Shown here: positions 23,106 through 36,496 of the stretch, in pieces
How the letters are laid out: each line of letters starts with the position of its first letter
Position numbering within the stretch: the first letter of the stretch is position 1
Assembly (NCBI GenBank): GCA_022036555.1
Contig: CM039128.1
Coordinates: 18,811,640-18,875,639, forward strand
Direction: 5' to 3'
Length of the DNA stretch: 64,000 bases
DNA from: Microstegium vimineum
Lineage: Eukaryota > Streptophyta > Magnoliopsida > Poales > Poaceae
Notes under the pieces: generated by a model
Database searches by the model: none
Seen by the model: the letters and a program-made list of their open reading frames with translations, nothing else
What the model was told of the DNA's origin: nothing
Made by a program: the position numbers and the translations under genes

Positions 23106-24745
23106 AGCGTGTCCAACATCTCAGGGCTCAAAAGACGTGACAAAAGCCGAATGAGCAAAGTGAGAGATATAGGACCAGGACCGCGTGACTCGACGGTCAA
23201 TGTCGCCGATGATGTTCTCCGGCGGGTGCTGCCGCTGGATGTGGCGGGGAGCCTACCTGGACGAAGTGGCCTCCCCCTCGACAGCAGCTGGAGTTCCCTC
23301 AGGTGCAACAGGCACAGATTGAGGAAGCTGCTCGAACGGCTCCCATGCAGAGGAAGTAGTCGGGTCAAGACCATGAGCCGAAGTAGACGTCACAGGGTCG
23401 ACGGGGGAAGTCAGTGGAGTTGGCTCGGGATCACCCCAATCGGCATCATCCTGCTCCTCCTCCACAAAGATGCTAGTGTTTACCTCATCATCACCTACAA
23501 GCTCAAAAGCGGTGGAAACACAGGGCATAGTCTCATCGAAGGTAATCTCACACGTCTCCATCACTCGGTTAGTCTCAAGGTTAAGTGCACGATAAGCACG
23601 AGAGTGAGTAGAATAACCAAGAAAAATACCGTCAGAAGATCGTGATTCAATTTATCCAACTTACCGCCCTTTTTGAGGATGAAGCACCTGCACCCAAACA
23701 CCCATAGGTGACTTACCTTGGGTGGTCTCCCAAATCGCAACTCATAAGAAGTCTTCTTCTTGAAAGCTCGGAGGAAAATGCGATTGGAAACATAGCAAGC
23801 AAAACTGAGTGCTTCGGCCCAATACCGCCTAGGAGTCCTATGCTCATCGAGCATCGTCCTGGCCATCTCAACAAGGGTTCGATTCTTGCGCTCAACAACA
23901 CCGTTCTGCTGGGGAGTGTGAGGTGAGGAAACTGGTGATCGAGACCCAAAGAAGAACAAAGAGTTGCAAAGTGAGCATTCTTGAATTCTCTGCCATTGTC
24001 ACTGCGGATAGCTCTCATGGCATTCTTAGGTAGCTCATTTTGCAATCTCAAAATCAGATCTCGAACAAGTGAAAAAGCCTCATCCTTACTCTCCAAAAAG
24101 AACACCCAAGAGTACCTCGATTAGTCATCAACGACTACAACCACATACCACTTCCCTCCTTCTGACCTGACCCGAGCTGGACCAACTATGTCCATGTGTA
24201 AGAGCTCGCCGGGTTGAGTGGTCATGATCTCCGTCACAGGAGGATGGGAAGTGGCAACCATCTTGCCATGCCTGCAAGGATGGCAAACCAAATCCTTCTC
24301 GAACTTCAGCTTTGGCAATCCTTGGATAAGGTCCATTGAGCTAAGCCTTGCAAGCAAGTCAAAACTCAAATGTCCCAATCTCCTCTGCCACTTCCAAAGC
24401 TCGGAGGAAGAACCAGCAGGAAGACAACGAGAAGTTCTGGAAGAGATAGAAAAATCCCTACGAAAAACCATCCCGAAGGGCAAAATCTGGCAAACAAACT
24501 CACCACGAGAGTCCAAAATCCGAAAGAAGGTTAAAATGCAAATTCGCAACCAAAGCAACATCCTTGCGGACAAAAGAGGAGTTCACTCGGATGGACCCAC
24601 GGGAGACAACCTTACTTTTACTCTTGTTCCCGAATGTAATGTACTCGGTGTGACGCACGGGGTTGAGGTTTGAGAACCACTTGGCACTTCCGGTCATGTG
24701 GCGTGCGCATCCGAAATCCACAAGCCAAGTCTCCTCCAGTCCTCC
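23106..24745 (-). pseudogene. Copia-2 protease end, integrase and linker
   Basis: From 24745 down: the protease active-site region reads VDFGCARHMTG, where D-S-G would be expected (Ser to Phe). The GAG-pre-integrase finger follows (KWQRRLGHLS, LVCHPCRHGK). Integrase acidic residues lie in VVVVVDD, AIRSDNGREF and GVVERKNRTL. A stop (TAA, near 24121-24124) follows VVVDD, and a frame change occurs near 23940. Residues WVFGCRCFILKK mark the end of integrase. An acidic, Pro/Ser/Thr-rich linker (23253-23564) connects to reverse transcriptase, as is usual in this group. The order PR-IN-RT-RH identifies Ty1/copia. Confidence 0.85.
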
Positions 24746-27256
24746 TTCCTACATCAATAAAAAGACATGGGGTGAGCAAACGGACCAACACTGGGGTTAG
24801 TAAACTGTGAAGGATACTAGTGTTGTCCCACTTGCCCAAAGAATGGGTTAGGAGAAAAACCAAACATCTCCTGTCCCATGGGGGAATAGCGATCAACACG
24901 ATGGGGAGAACGTGGTCCGATAAAGAAGGGTGGAGTAACGCCACCGCCATGAGGCCCGTAGTCGTATGGGTCATGAACGGTACCCCGCCGGACACGACCA
25001 CCACGTGGTCTCGCCTCCTAAAGCCCAGCACATTGAAGCATTGTACCTCTAGGCCTAGAAGTGCGCCTCCGAACTTCCGGTTCACGCACCCAAACTCGTG
25101 GTGGTACATGTCCCGGTTGTTCAACTCAACCAGCCTCCGATCATCTCTCTTCCTCCTATAGCAAAACTCAGCCAAGTGCCCATCCCTCACACAATACTCA
25201 CAATGGTACATCACCACACTCTTGGTAGGCACTCTCTTGTTGGGTTGGGTGGCTCTAGCTTTCTTAGGAGGGGGATCACTAGAGATGTCTGACAGTGTGT
25301 CAAGTGGGTTGCGTAGATGGTTTGGTTTTGCAATCCACACCATCTCTCACAGGAAACTCAGAGGGTTTGGTAGGCTTAGGTGGAGTTATCTTGGTAAGCT
25401 TGGGCGTTGTGGTGGGTTTCTCATTCTCGCTCAAACCACTACACTCACCGATCTTACCGAACAAGCTATTGTCCTTCCCACCTATAGCAAAGCCTACTCC
25501 CGTGCTGCCAGCCCATTTGCATTGGCTAAGCATCATCCCCAACTGCGGCTCTCGGCAAGACACCCAGCTCCAGATGGACCGAAGGTATGTGTTTTCTTCC
25601 TTGGTACGCATCTTGTCGCTGTCAGGCGCTCCGACTCTCTAGTGCTATCTGAGCTGACCTTCTCTAGCATAGCGATCCTAGCATCCTTATGTGCCAGCTC
25701 AGAACGCAAGCGTAAGCAAGACTTGCACGCACCAAGTAAGCTAGGCCTAGCCTTCAGCTCACTGACCTCCTCAATTAGAGTGCCATACTTGTCCTGGAGA
25801 CTGACAAGATTAGACATGTGAATGGCACAAGCATCACACTCTACCTCCTCGGTAACCACCACTGACGCCTTAGAAAAATCTAGCTCATGAAGCGTGCTAA
25901 GGTACTTCGCCTTAAAGTCGTTCCTCTCAACAGAGGCACGCTTGAGCAACGCATCTTGACTCATCAAGGTGTTGTTTAGAGACTCAATCTCAAGAGAGAG
26001 GGACTCGACGGTGGTGGTACCTCGGGTGTGTCAGAGTCGTAGTCGTAGTCGGGGCCTTCCTTGCGATTGCCAACCTTGCCTTCTTCAATCGCCATGGTGC
26101 AAAATCCACCGTGCTTGGCATCGGCGTAGAAGCATAGGCCATTGAGCTTGTCCTCAACCTTTCCCTTCAACTCATCATCCCTTGAAGAAGCACCTCTGTC
26201 GGAGGAGGCATCGATGTCGCTGAGGGAGGCGAGGAAGGCTCGGTGCTTGGCCTTCACCTTGTCGATCACCTTTTTGGAGGACCTTCGGTGGTAGCCACCC
26301 TTGGGTTTGTGCTTGTCCTCGAAGTGGTGCTCGCGCTTGTCCTTGCGCTTGGTGAAGTCACCCACAACTTTCTTGGGGCAGTTTGCGATGAAGTGATCCT
26401 CATCACCGCAACGGTAGCACCCCTTTTCTGAGCCACCACGTCGACGGTTCAAACGGTTGTTGTGAAACCGTGAGAACTTGGTGATGACCAAAGCCAGCTC
26501 ATCATCTCCAAGAGCCTCCACTTGATCCTATGTCACAGAAATCAAAGACAAAGCGAACAAAGAGTGTGAAGGGTCAGAGGAGGAAGAAGACATACCGCCA
26601 GGGCCAGAAACCAACGCCATAGATGGTTTCGATGGGTTCACAAGCTTGGCCCGGGTTTGGTAGTCAATCTCCGAGGACTTGAGCTTGCTGAACAGCTCGT
26701 CCACGGTCAGGGCATCATAGCCCGGTGACTCCTGAATGGCAGCCACCTTCATCTCCCACACCTTCCGATCAAGAGCATGCAAAAGCTTGATAGCCATCTC
26801 ATGATCATCATAAGGCAAGTTGGCTCGATTAGCACGCATCTTGTTGACGATAGATTGGAAGCGAGTGAACATCCCGTCAACAGATTCGCCGACCAACTGA
26901 GCAAAGTTCTCGCACTCTCTACGGTACATGTCGAAGAGTCTGTACTTGATCTGAGGGTTTCCCTCATGATATCTCAAGAGTGTTTGCCAGATCTCCCATG
27001 CCGTAGTGAGACCTGAAACCCGCTCAAACTCCGGAAGAGACAGACAAGAGAAGAGAATACTACAGGCTCTTGCGTTTGACGCATGTTGTGTAACCTGGGC
27101 ATCGGTGATCCGAGCCTCAAGAACCACGTAGTTCTCATTCTCAGAAATCTCACAAAACTTCGTGTCAAGCCCTTGGAGGTAAGCCGACATGCGCACCTTC
27201 TAATAGGCAAACTTGGTTCCATCAAAGTAGGGAGGTTTACCAGCACCTCGCTCCAT
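24746..27256 (-). pseudogene. Copia-2 gag, SIRE type with two zinc knuckles
   Basis: The ATG at 27256-27254 opens MERGAGKPPYFDGTKFAY, interrupted by TAG at 27200-27202 where a Trp is usual. A UBN2-like gag domain covers 26528-27196 (GLTTAWEIWQTLLRYHEG, LPYDDHEMAIKLLHALD). A first CCHC knuckle (CYRCGDEDHFIANCP) lies near 26410-26450, followed by a basic stretch. A coiled-coil segment follows (25533-25967, with LKARPSLLGACKSCLRLRSE). A second knuckle (CEYCVRDGHLAEFC) lies near 25170-25215. An extended gag with coiled coil and two knuckles is characteristic of SIRE/Maximus elements. Several frame changes show that the gene is dead. Confidence 0.8.
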
Positions 27257-27305
27257 GTCGCCTTCGTGGATCAAGAACTGTGTAAGGTGGAATGATCCTT
27301 AACCG

Positions 27306-27317
27306 GCTCTGATACCA
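27306..27317 (-). other. Primer binding site of copia-2 (initiator tRNA-Met type)
   Basis: The minus strand reads TGGTATCAGAGC two bases from the LTR end. This is the standard copia primer site, complementary to initiator tRNA-Met, and it fixes the 5' end and orientation of the element. Confidence 0.9.
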
Positions 27318-27319
27318 AT

Positions 27320-27495
27320 TGAAGGACCGAGAACGGCGACTAGAGGGGGGTGAATGGGAGCCAAATAAAATTCAACTCAAAGACTTGACCGTTGTTCCAA
27401 ACTCACACCCAAACCTTGACCTCAGAAGAACTGACTCGCACACGACCTAACAAGTAGGTGGACACCTTAGGAAGAACCCTAAAGGTGTAGCAAAG
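27320..27495 (-). repeat. Copia-2 5' LTR, innermost 176 bp
   Basis: On the minus strand the piece ends in GCCGTTCTCGGTCCTTCA next to the primer site. It is cut at 27495 by the start of the Ty3-B LTR; the five bases CAAAG (27491-27495) would be one half of the Ty3-B target duplication. The rest of the LTR resumes at about 56601. Confidence 0.7.
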
Positions 27496-27870
27496 TGTTG
27501 GCACAAATTAGGACCATCTTTTACATAGATAAAATGGTGCCACCAATCCAAGGATCAAGGATAAACAAACACATCATGAGCATACTTTATTAAATATCTA
27601 GTTCCACATGTCCATGAGTGTTTGAGTGTAGGAATGAACAAATGGAGCAAAGAAGAGCTAGTTGGGCCCACATAGGGGGTTGACCGACCAACCTATGGGC
27701 CCACCATGCTCTCCCCTCTCGGCCATGATCCAAGAGAGGCACTCTAGAGTGGAATCCATCCATTGGATCACTCTGTGTTTCCTCTCAACGGCTCACAAGC
27801 GAAGCACATGGATCCATGGGCCCACACCAAGGAGATAAACGTGACAAACACCACAGAACCAACAACCAAC

Positions 27871-29915
27871 TGAAGCACCGAGAACGACGACCAGAGGGGG
27901 GTGAATGGGAGCCTCAAATTTCTCTCGAAATATTTGGGCCACTCTTCCCAAAACCAAACCTAGATGTTGGGTGCTCAACCTCCCCCGAGCAACGCGAGAG
28001 GGGATTAAGACGAAATCGGAGAAAAGAAAGCTCACCGACAGTGGAGGAAAACTCACCGGAAACCCTAAAAACCAAGTTCTCAACCCTATGGAAAAGAGGC
28101 AAGAACCTAGGCAAAACAGGCGAAAACCAGCAACCAAAATAGAGGCTCCGGACCAGTTGGGACTGAGCCACCGGAATATAGCGAGTAGTCCGGAGCTCAG
28201 GTCCGACGCCTTCACCCCTGAGATAGAAGAACATAGTGAGCACCCTAGCTCCTGACCAGAGGCTCCGGACTAGTCCGACGCCACCTCCGGACCAAGGCAG
28301 GTGGTCTGGTGCTCACTCGCCAGACAATCTAGTAAGCACCTTGCCTCCGGACCTAACCACCGGACTACCCCGTCTGACCAAGGAGAGAGGTCCGACGTGT
28401 GGTAGCGTTCCTCAGCAGAGCCACTGGACCACTAGTCAAAGGTCCGGAGCTCAAAAACCGAGAGGTCCGGAGGGTGGTCCGATGCCCCATGCTGCTTCAC
28501 ACATGAAAGGTCAAGACCACCAGACCACTTGCTATGGTTCTGAGCTTAGGGAAAAGTGGTTCGACGCTCACAGATAGAAAACTATTCCCCGCGAAAACGA
28601 ACTTCTCTCCGCCAAATCTTCCCAAAACTCAACCAAATGATTACCAACTGCAACCAAACTTTGTAGGCATGATTCTAGTGCAGTTGGGGAGCTATCCCAA
28701 AGAAATCATCGCTCAATTTGGAGAGGATAAACGGGAACACTCGGATTTGGGGGAGAAGAGAGCAAAATGAAGAACACCACAAAGAAAACATCCGATCTAC
28801 GCACTCGTGAGGTTTGAGGAGAATTCCTTCGGTGCAAAGAAGCTCCTCACGATTACGAACAACTTGGTTCAAGTCGATTTTGCAAAGATACTCTCAACAA
28901 AGAGAAATCATCTCAGGAAAAAGAGAGAGCAAAAGCGAAACGGGAAGAACACAAGAAACCGGGGGACACAATCACGAAAACGAAGCCACCATGGCTTACG
29001 GAGGTTACGACCTCCGATTCCCTGCAACAATCACAAGTTCTTTAACCGGTGACACGGTGGATCTCAAGCAAGAAGAAGCTATGGAAGGGAAAGCCTAGGA
29101 ATAGGTGGGAGAGAGAGTAATGCAAGAGATAGGATGAGGATACCCCTTCATCCTCTATTTAACTAGGCTTTGGCTATTTTCCAAAGACCCCGCTAGATAC
29201 AAGACCGAATTACCTAGCCCTATGACATTGTAATCCAAGTCGGTAACTCTCAGCCACTTGTTTGAATGGACGGCCCCGCTTCCTGCCGGGAGTTGTCGTC
29301 GCCTCGACGCAACCTCCAGGATTCCGCCATGTGCCATCCCCGCTTCCTCAGAAGCTCCGCCTACGTTTTGAGTCCCAAACCCAGGAAACCCGCCACTGGT
29401 AGCTTTGGACTCAACTACCGAACTCCGAGTTTTGAGGCCCAAACTCGGAAACCTTCCTCGGATGGTTTTGAGGCCCAAACCACCAAACTGCTCGACTCAA
29501 GCCACCTTGTCCTCGCCCGGTCGGACTCTGAGTCCCCTGAGCCTCCGCTCGACTCGCGCGTCCACCGTCTTGACTCGGTCGACTCGTTCAACCTCCATGT
29601 CTTCTCGCACTCGCCGTTGCGAAGTACTAGCCACCACAGCTAGTCCTTCGGCATCCATGGTCTCTCAGTCAGAGCTTTGCTTCCGCCATTCACCACTCTC
29701 AGTCCATCGGCATGGCAGGCCTCTACTCGACCTTCTCCACGCCATTGACCACTGTCACTAGGCATAGCACCTGCACACCACAAGTCGATAGACATGCAAA
29801 GACTTGCTTTCACAAGGGGTTAGGGTAAGCCACTCAAACTAAAACACTCACGTGTTGAACGATCACTCATCATAAAGCTGAACATACATGGGTACTTATC
29901 CACCATGTGTTCGCA
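27871..29915 (-). repeat. Solo L1 LTR inside the Ty3-B LTR
   Basis: The sense strand begins TGCGAACACATGG at 29915 and ends CGTTCTCGGTGCTTCA at 27871. CCAAC flanks both sides (27866-27870 and 29916-29920), and the empty site is visible in the second Ty3-B LTR near 54885. This copy defines the ends of the L1 family. An array of TCCGGA and GGTCCGAC words lies at 28145-28575. No coding sequence is attached, so this is a true solo LTR. Confidence 0.92.
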
Positions 29916-30261
29916 CCAACACCTATGACGAGTGGGACCAGCACCAGGAAGTAAGAGGTGGGCCAGGCACCCCCTAGGGGGTCGGCCGAATCACCTACAG
30001 GCCCAAATGGGCCCCACTCAGTCCCTGACTGGTGGGACCTCATCCAAGAAGGCAAGGTAGGGCCCACTGGCCATAGGGGTGTTCGGCCGAATGCCCCCTA
30101 GGTCGGTTTGGCTCCCCCCAGCCGCCATAGCTCATTCCCACGTGTTGGATCATCACCATCCATGCCTTGGTCGATTCCATGGTCCATTGGATCCAAGGGT
30201 GGAGAATGGAAGGCCCTAGATCGCTGACGTGGCGCCGGAGTAGCCCCTACTCCACCTCCTA

Positions 30262-30271
30262 CTATAAATAG
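30262..30271 (+). promoter_or_regulatory. TATA box of the Ty3-B 5' LTR
   Basis: CTATAAATAG is at the same LTR position as 55214-55223. Since CACTA-1 now separates this promoter from gag by 17 kb, the copy can no longer drive the element directly. Confidence 0.75.
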
Positions 30272-30797
30272 AGGGTCACACCCCCCTCTCTAATCATGAA
30301 GAAGAATCGTACAAGCTCTATTCCTTAGATTGTTCTAGGAGTTAGTCTAGTGTCGGAGTTAGAGTTGAGTCGAGCTATGCTCGGATTTCCGGAGTCGTCT
30401 TCTGGAGAGTCTGGTATAGCTCTTGTATCTTTCCTTCTTTCTAAGACTTTATCTTATTCAATATATATCTTTCTCTTTACTTTACTTAGTATTTACTTTG
30501 AGCATTTCTATACTAGATATAGTCTTGGTATATGCTTTTGCTCTTTAATAGCCTTCACACCCATAGTCTGTGATCCTTGTGACCTTTCCCGTATGCGATC
30601 ATGACCTATCATATGGTGCTTTGATTATAGATCATAGTCAAAGTAGTAAGTTGTGTGTAAGCGTGATGCTTATACATCATCTTATCCTTGGTTATCGCTT
30701 GTTGCACGGATTGTTTGTGGTAGCTAGCAAGAGGTGACAGCCTTGTCTAGTCGTTGTATTCCACCATGTGACAGCAAGAGTTTTGTCCTCCTACTGA

Positions 30798-31010
30798 CAC
30801 TACTACAGGATTGATTTACCGCAGCGTTGGCCTTTGGTGCCCGGAAGCGGACGTCTTAAGCGTCCGCTGCGATAAACTGGTGGCCAGCTTGGGCAGCTGG
30901 CCACTGCGTTTCCCGTTGCGGTTATTCTATTTACCGCAGCGGGCAGCATAATCCGCCTGCTGCGGTCTGCGGTTATCCCCTCCCTATATATAGCAGCAGC
31001 CCTCCCTCCT
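30798..31010 (+). repeat. CACTA-1 left subterminal repeats and promoter
   Basis: At least five copies of TTACCGCAGCG or its complement CGCTGCGGTAA, in both orientations, lie between 30815 and 30975. They are followed by TATATATA at 30985-30992 and a CT-rich leader. These repeats are expected to be bound by the element-encoded accessory protein; the TATA probably serves the tnp2 gene. Confidence 0.8.
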
Positions 31011-33512
31011 TCTTCCCCATGACTTCTCCTCTTGCAAAATGTGAGGGGGGGAGGTTTTGCCCAAATTTTTCACCAAATCTTCAAATTCAGTTTTAGAGCT
31101 TTGATTTGGGGAGTAGGACACAAATAGAGGTACATAATTGCTCTCCCACCCCTCTTTCTCCCTCGTTTTCTCTCTTTTTAGTGCAATTCTCCTCATGTGG
31201 ATCTAGATCTAGATCCATGGGATCCACATGCATGGATCTAGATCTAGTTTGTGTTTTTAGTCTAGTTTCTTTATAGATCCATGTCTATATCATATAAAAC
31301 ATATGTTTTTTCACTCTAGACTCACCAGTGCGGCTAAAGTTTTGTCGATTTTGATCTCTCATCTTGTTGGGGGCGGAGTTATTGCCGATTTTTTCACTAA
31401 ATCATCAAATTGAGTTTTAGATCTTTGATTTGGGGAGGAGAGGACAATAAGAGGTACATGATTGCTCCACACACCTTTATATTTTCTCATTTATTCTCAT
31501 GATGACTATTGCCATATGTCTCATCATGTGTGTAGTCTAGATTCATGATGTAGATGTTTTTTATATAGCACTTTGTTGTTTTGTCGTGTGTTAAGCTATG
31601 ATGGACAGGTCCGAATGGATGTACCACATTGATAGAGTGCTTGATCTTCGGTACCTTAGCGAATTGAGGAAGTTTATGGAAGCTGCGAAAGCTCATCGCG
31701 CTAGTTTGAAGAGGACGACAACTATATGTCCATGTTCTAAATTCCGGAACCTCAGAGGCTACCTAGATGGTACAGTGCAATCACATCTGAATGTCAATGG
31801 GTTTATGGAGGGTTACATGGTTTGGACTTCTCATGGTGAACAAAGTCTCGATGCGATTTGCGGTGTATCTGGAGTGAGCTCGTCAACGGCGACGGTGAAC
31901 AACCAAGATCATGTTCGACCACCACCACCTTCCGTTCCAGTGCCAGCCGCCACCGACGATGGCAACAATTCTCGTGACTACATCACAATTGAAGAATTGC
32001 TCAAGAACATTCTAGATGATGATGGTGCCGATGACGGTGACACTACTGAAGATGCTACTATGAGGGAACCCGAAGATGTCCAGCTCTTTGAGGATCTAGT
32101 CAACCATATCGACGAGGATGATGTTATGTTTGGCAACCCAAGTGGTTGGAGAATTTCAAGGAGATGAAGCAGGCGGCAATTGATCCACTGTACCAGGATG
32201 GTGGAAAATGTCCGGAGGGGTGCCACGGCGCTCCGTTTCAACCTCCATATGCTGATGATGAAGGCTCAACATGGTTGGTCAGACATTGGCTTCAACGAGT
32301 TGTTAAGCTACCTTTCTATGATGTACCCTACGGGAGGTAACAAGGTACAAGCTAATACATATCGAGTGAAGAAGCTCATCTGTCCAGTGACGATGAAAGT
32401 TAGAAAGTTTGATGCTTGCCCTAACCCCTGCATCATGTACCGGGGCGAGAAGTATGAGAACATGACGGAATGTCCACACTGTGGATTCAGTCGGTACAAG
32501 AGGAATGTCGGTTGCCGCGTGGATGCTGATGACATTCTTCCGAACAACAAGAAGAAGAAGCCCAGTGCTGCGGCCAAGCAGATCTTGACTCAGCAAGACG
32601 AGGAAGAAGAAGGTTACACGCTGAGGAAAAGCCCCGCGCTATCCGTGTGGTACATACCTACCTATGGTTGATCGTCTACGTGCACTGTTCGGGAATCCAG
32701 AGGATGCGAAGCTGATGTCATGGCATGCATCTCCTGATCGGGTCAAGAACGATGGCAAGCTATGACACCCCTCGATGCACAGTAGTGGAAGGATTTCGAT
32801 AAGGAGTACCCCCGAGTTTTGTGACGAGCCCAGACATGTCCGGTTCGCGCTCAGTATCGATGGGATGAACCCGTTCGGTGAGCTAAGCAGCTCGCACAGT
32901 ACTTGGCCAGTCGTCCTCAACATCTACAACCTACCTCCATGGGTGTGTCTGAAGCGCAGGTACCTTATGTTGACGATGCTTATCTCTAGACCGAGGCAGC
33001 CCGGCAATGATATAGATGTCCTCCTAGAGCCGCTCATGGAGGAAATGCAGATGTTATTCGATGTTGGGGTCGAGATGATGGATGCGTACAAAAAGAAGAG
33101 CTTCACACTTAAAGCCATCATCTTTGTCACCATCACTGATTACCCCGATCTCTTCTCACTATCGGGGCAGATCAAGGGAAGACTTAATGTGTTGTTTGCA
33201 TCGACGGGACTTGCTACACTTACCTTTCGAGTTCCACCAAGCTGGTGTACACTTGGTATAGAAGGTTCCTTAAGGCCAAACACAGGTATAGAAGAAGTGA
33301 TATGAATCAATACTTTGACAATAAGGATGAGCCAGAACGACTTCCAATGTTGGAGACAAAGTGGGGGTAAAAGGTGTATGAGATGGTGAAGGATATGGAT
33401 GACATCGAGTTTGGTAAGAAGAAGAAAGCACCAGAGGACGGGACAAAAACCGACTAGGAAGCGAAAGCGTGGCAAGAAGCAAGAAGCATCTCCTGATGAC
33501 GATGTCCCAGTC

Positions 33513-34749
33513 TGTAGGATTATGAGGTTGCTACGCTAGCCAGAAAACAAAATTTTTCTACCCCATAAACCAGGAACTAGTGCTAGTTATAGATCACGGG
33601 GTTACCACTAGACGCGCAGGTGCAGCGGAAGCGACTTGATGTAGTCGTGCGCATCGCAGCAGTGCCGTGCAGTTGCGAGGTCGTCCGTCTCAACATCTCT
33701 TACTCGTGGTTTGTCCATGTGCTCCAGATGCAGCACCTCCGAGGAATCCCACACGTGCAGGGAACAAGCATCACGCCTCTGGACTGCTAGGTCCATGAGG
33801 AGTACTAGGCGCGAGCGTGGGGAGGGCGACGACGGCTGCCAAAGGACGTGAGTATCTCGCCCCGCGCCCAACCCTTTCTTATATAGGCGTCCTAATGAGC
33901 TCCCACGTTGGAGGCCCATTAGCAACCCTAAACCTAGTCTAATTCGGGTCCAACCCAAATTAGGCTTCCAGCCCCTTAAGCGTGCGACCCTATGGGCTCA
34001 CGCACACATAGACATGGCCCAAGTACTCTTACTCGACCAATAGTTGATAGCGGCCTCTAGCAAGGCGTGTCAACTCCTATGCATACGCTATGATCATATC
34101 AGATGAACCACCACAATTCAATATACATGTTATTCCTTTGCCTCATGATATTTGGTTCAATCATGGGTTAACACTTAACCCAAGCACGGCCATGCATTTC
34201 ATGATCTAATCATTTGAGTGATCCAGTGATATCTCGCTCATATGGAGAGTGGAAAATTCCATCTTGATTGACTATGTCTCACAGCATGTTTCCTGACAAA
34301 CCTGAAAGCTACCTTTATAACTACCCATTCACGGAGTAGGGTTTGGTAGTCCTAGGGTAGGTCGTTTCACATCTTGAGTACATACGACAATCTCAGGTCT
34401 AAGGACATAACGTACACGATGTGTATAGAGGCAATGTCATGTCGGGTCTGTCCAGGACCATGTCCTACATATGCCCACATTATTAGTTTGACATCTCATG
34501 TCCATGACTTGTGAAACATAGTCATCAACTAATAATGTGCTGATCTAATATTCATGCACATTCTAGCACGAACTCTGATCAGGGACAACTTTAGAATAAC
34601 CATACAAGTAAATGAGTTTCACAAACAATTCACATAATTGTTTATCGATACAAGTTGTCTTTAATGGATATTCATTGAACTCATAACATGTTATGGATAC
34701 AAGGAAATACAATCATCTCTATGATTACCTCTAGGGCATATTCCCAACA
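33513..34749 (-). repeat. Copia-3 3' LTR
   Basis: The minus strand starts TGTTGGGAATATGCCCTAG at 34749 and ends in CTCATAATCCTACA at 33513. A TATA box on the minus strand (CCTATATAAG) lies at 33878-33887. The purine tract AAGTGGGAGA lies just upstream in sense (34752-34761). Matches at 39062-40233 are nearly continuous. Confidence 0.88.
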
Positions 34750-34766
34750 GTCTCCCACTTGCACTA

Positions 34767-36466
34767 GAGCTAATCTCGAAGATATCTAATACCCATAGCT
34801 TTCATGTGTGCCTCATGCTTAGGCTGTGGAAGAGCCTTTGTCAAAGGATCTACAACATTCAAATCCGTATGTATTTTGCACATCCTGATCTCATCTCGAC
34901 CGATGAACTCTCGAATGAGATGAAACTTCCGTAGTACATGTTTGTTCTTTTGGTGATTCCTAGGCTCCTTAGCCTGCGCTATCGCCCCATTGTTATCACA
35001 ATGTAGATTCAATGGACGAGACGCATTTGGAACCACACCAAGCTCGATGAGAAACCTCCTCATCCAAACACCTTCCTTTGCAGCAGCAGAAGCTGCAATG
35101 TACTCAGCTTCTGTTGTAGAATCAGTCATCGTCTCCTGCTTGGAACTTTTCCAACTTATAGCACCACCATTTATTGTGAACACAAAACCTAATTGAGATT
35201 GTGAATCATCCACATCAGTTTGGAAGCTGGCATTGGTGTAACCATTTACAATGAGCTCCTCCTCACCTCCATAGATTAGGAACACATCTTTAGTCCTTCT
35301 CAAGTACTTAAGGATGTTTTTAACAAGCGTCCAGTGACTCTCACCTTGATTAGCTTAGTACCTGCTCGCAACACTTAGAGCATATGAGACATCTGGGTGA
35401 GTACATATCATGGTGTACATAATGGAACCAACGGCCGAAGCATATGGAACCTTACTCATGCGCTTCTGCTCATCAGCTGTCGTAGGACACTGCTTCTCGC
35501 TAAAACGCATACCATGTGACATAGGCAAGAACCCTCTCTTGGATTGTTCCATGTTGAACCATTTCAACACCTTGTCAATGTATGTATCTTGGCTTAATCC
35601 TATAAGCCACTTTGAAATATCTCTATAGATCTTAATGCCCAAAATGTATGTTGCTTCTCCTAAATCCTTCATAGAAAAACTATTATTTAGTGAAGTCCTT
35701 ACGGATTGCAACATAGGAATGTCATTCCCAATCAATAGTATGTCATCCACATACAAGATTAGAAATACAATAGCGCTCCCACTTTCCCTCTTGTAAACAC
35801 AAGGTTCTTCTTCATTCTGACGAAAGACAAACCGTTTGATCACTTCATCAAAACGAATATTCCAACTTTGAGATGCTTGCTTTAATCCATAAATGGATTT
35901 CTTTAGCTTGCATATTTTTCCAGCATTTTAGGATCAACAAAGCCTTCGGGCTATATCATATAGACGTCCTCTTCCAAATTTCCATTTAGAAAGGTTGTTT
36001 TAACATCCATCTGCCAAATCTCATAATCGAAATAAATAGCAATTGCTAGAATGAGCCGGATAGATTTAAGCATCGCTACCGGTGAGAATGTCTCGTCATA
36101 GTCAACTCCTCGAACTTGCCAAAAACCCTTTGCAACAAGTCGAGCTTTATAGATGTGAACGTTTCCATCCATATCCTTTTTCTTTTTATAGACCCATTTG
36201 CACTCTGGGGGTTTAACCCCATCAGGTGGGTCAACCAAGTTCCAAACTGGATTGTCTCCCATGGAATCTATCTCGGATCTCATGGCACTTTGCCATTTCT
36301 CAGAATTTGGGTCCATCATTGCTTCCGCGTATGTCGCAGGTTCGTCATCGTCTAACAACAACACTTCCCCACGTGCCTCACGGATTCTTGCTGACCTTCG
36401 TGGTAGTGGTGCTATTTCTCTTGCCACAGGTATCTCAACTTGTTCTGCTACATTAGCATCACTCAT
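34767..36466 (-). pseudogene. Copia-3 reverse transcriptase and RNase H
   Basis: From 36466: ATYAEAMMDPNSEKWQSAM, CKWVYKKKKDMDGNVH and YDETFSPVAMLKSIRLILA, then QMDVKTTFLNGNLEEDVYM, where a stop (TAG near 35951) precedes PEGFVD. After a gap the frame 35355-35843 has ILYVDDILLIGND (catalytic YVDD) and YILGIKIYRD. RNase H (34770-35303) has AISWKSSKQETMTDSTTEAE, LHCDNNGAIAQAKEP and FHLIREFIGRDEI. All blocks needed for copying are recognisable, but at least two stops separate them, so the copy is not functional. Confidence 0.88.
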
Positions 36467-36496
36467 AGAGTTATCCCCTATTGGCTCATCTTGAAC

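Noticed and set aside
33581..33592. End of the copia-3 3' LTR at the point where similarity to the 5' LTR stops
   Set aside because: No target duplication fits there, whereas CAGTC at 33508-33512 and 40234-40238 fits exactly and restores the tnp2 frame.
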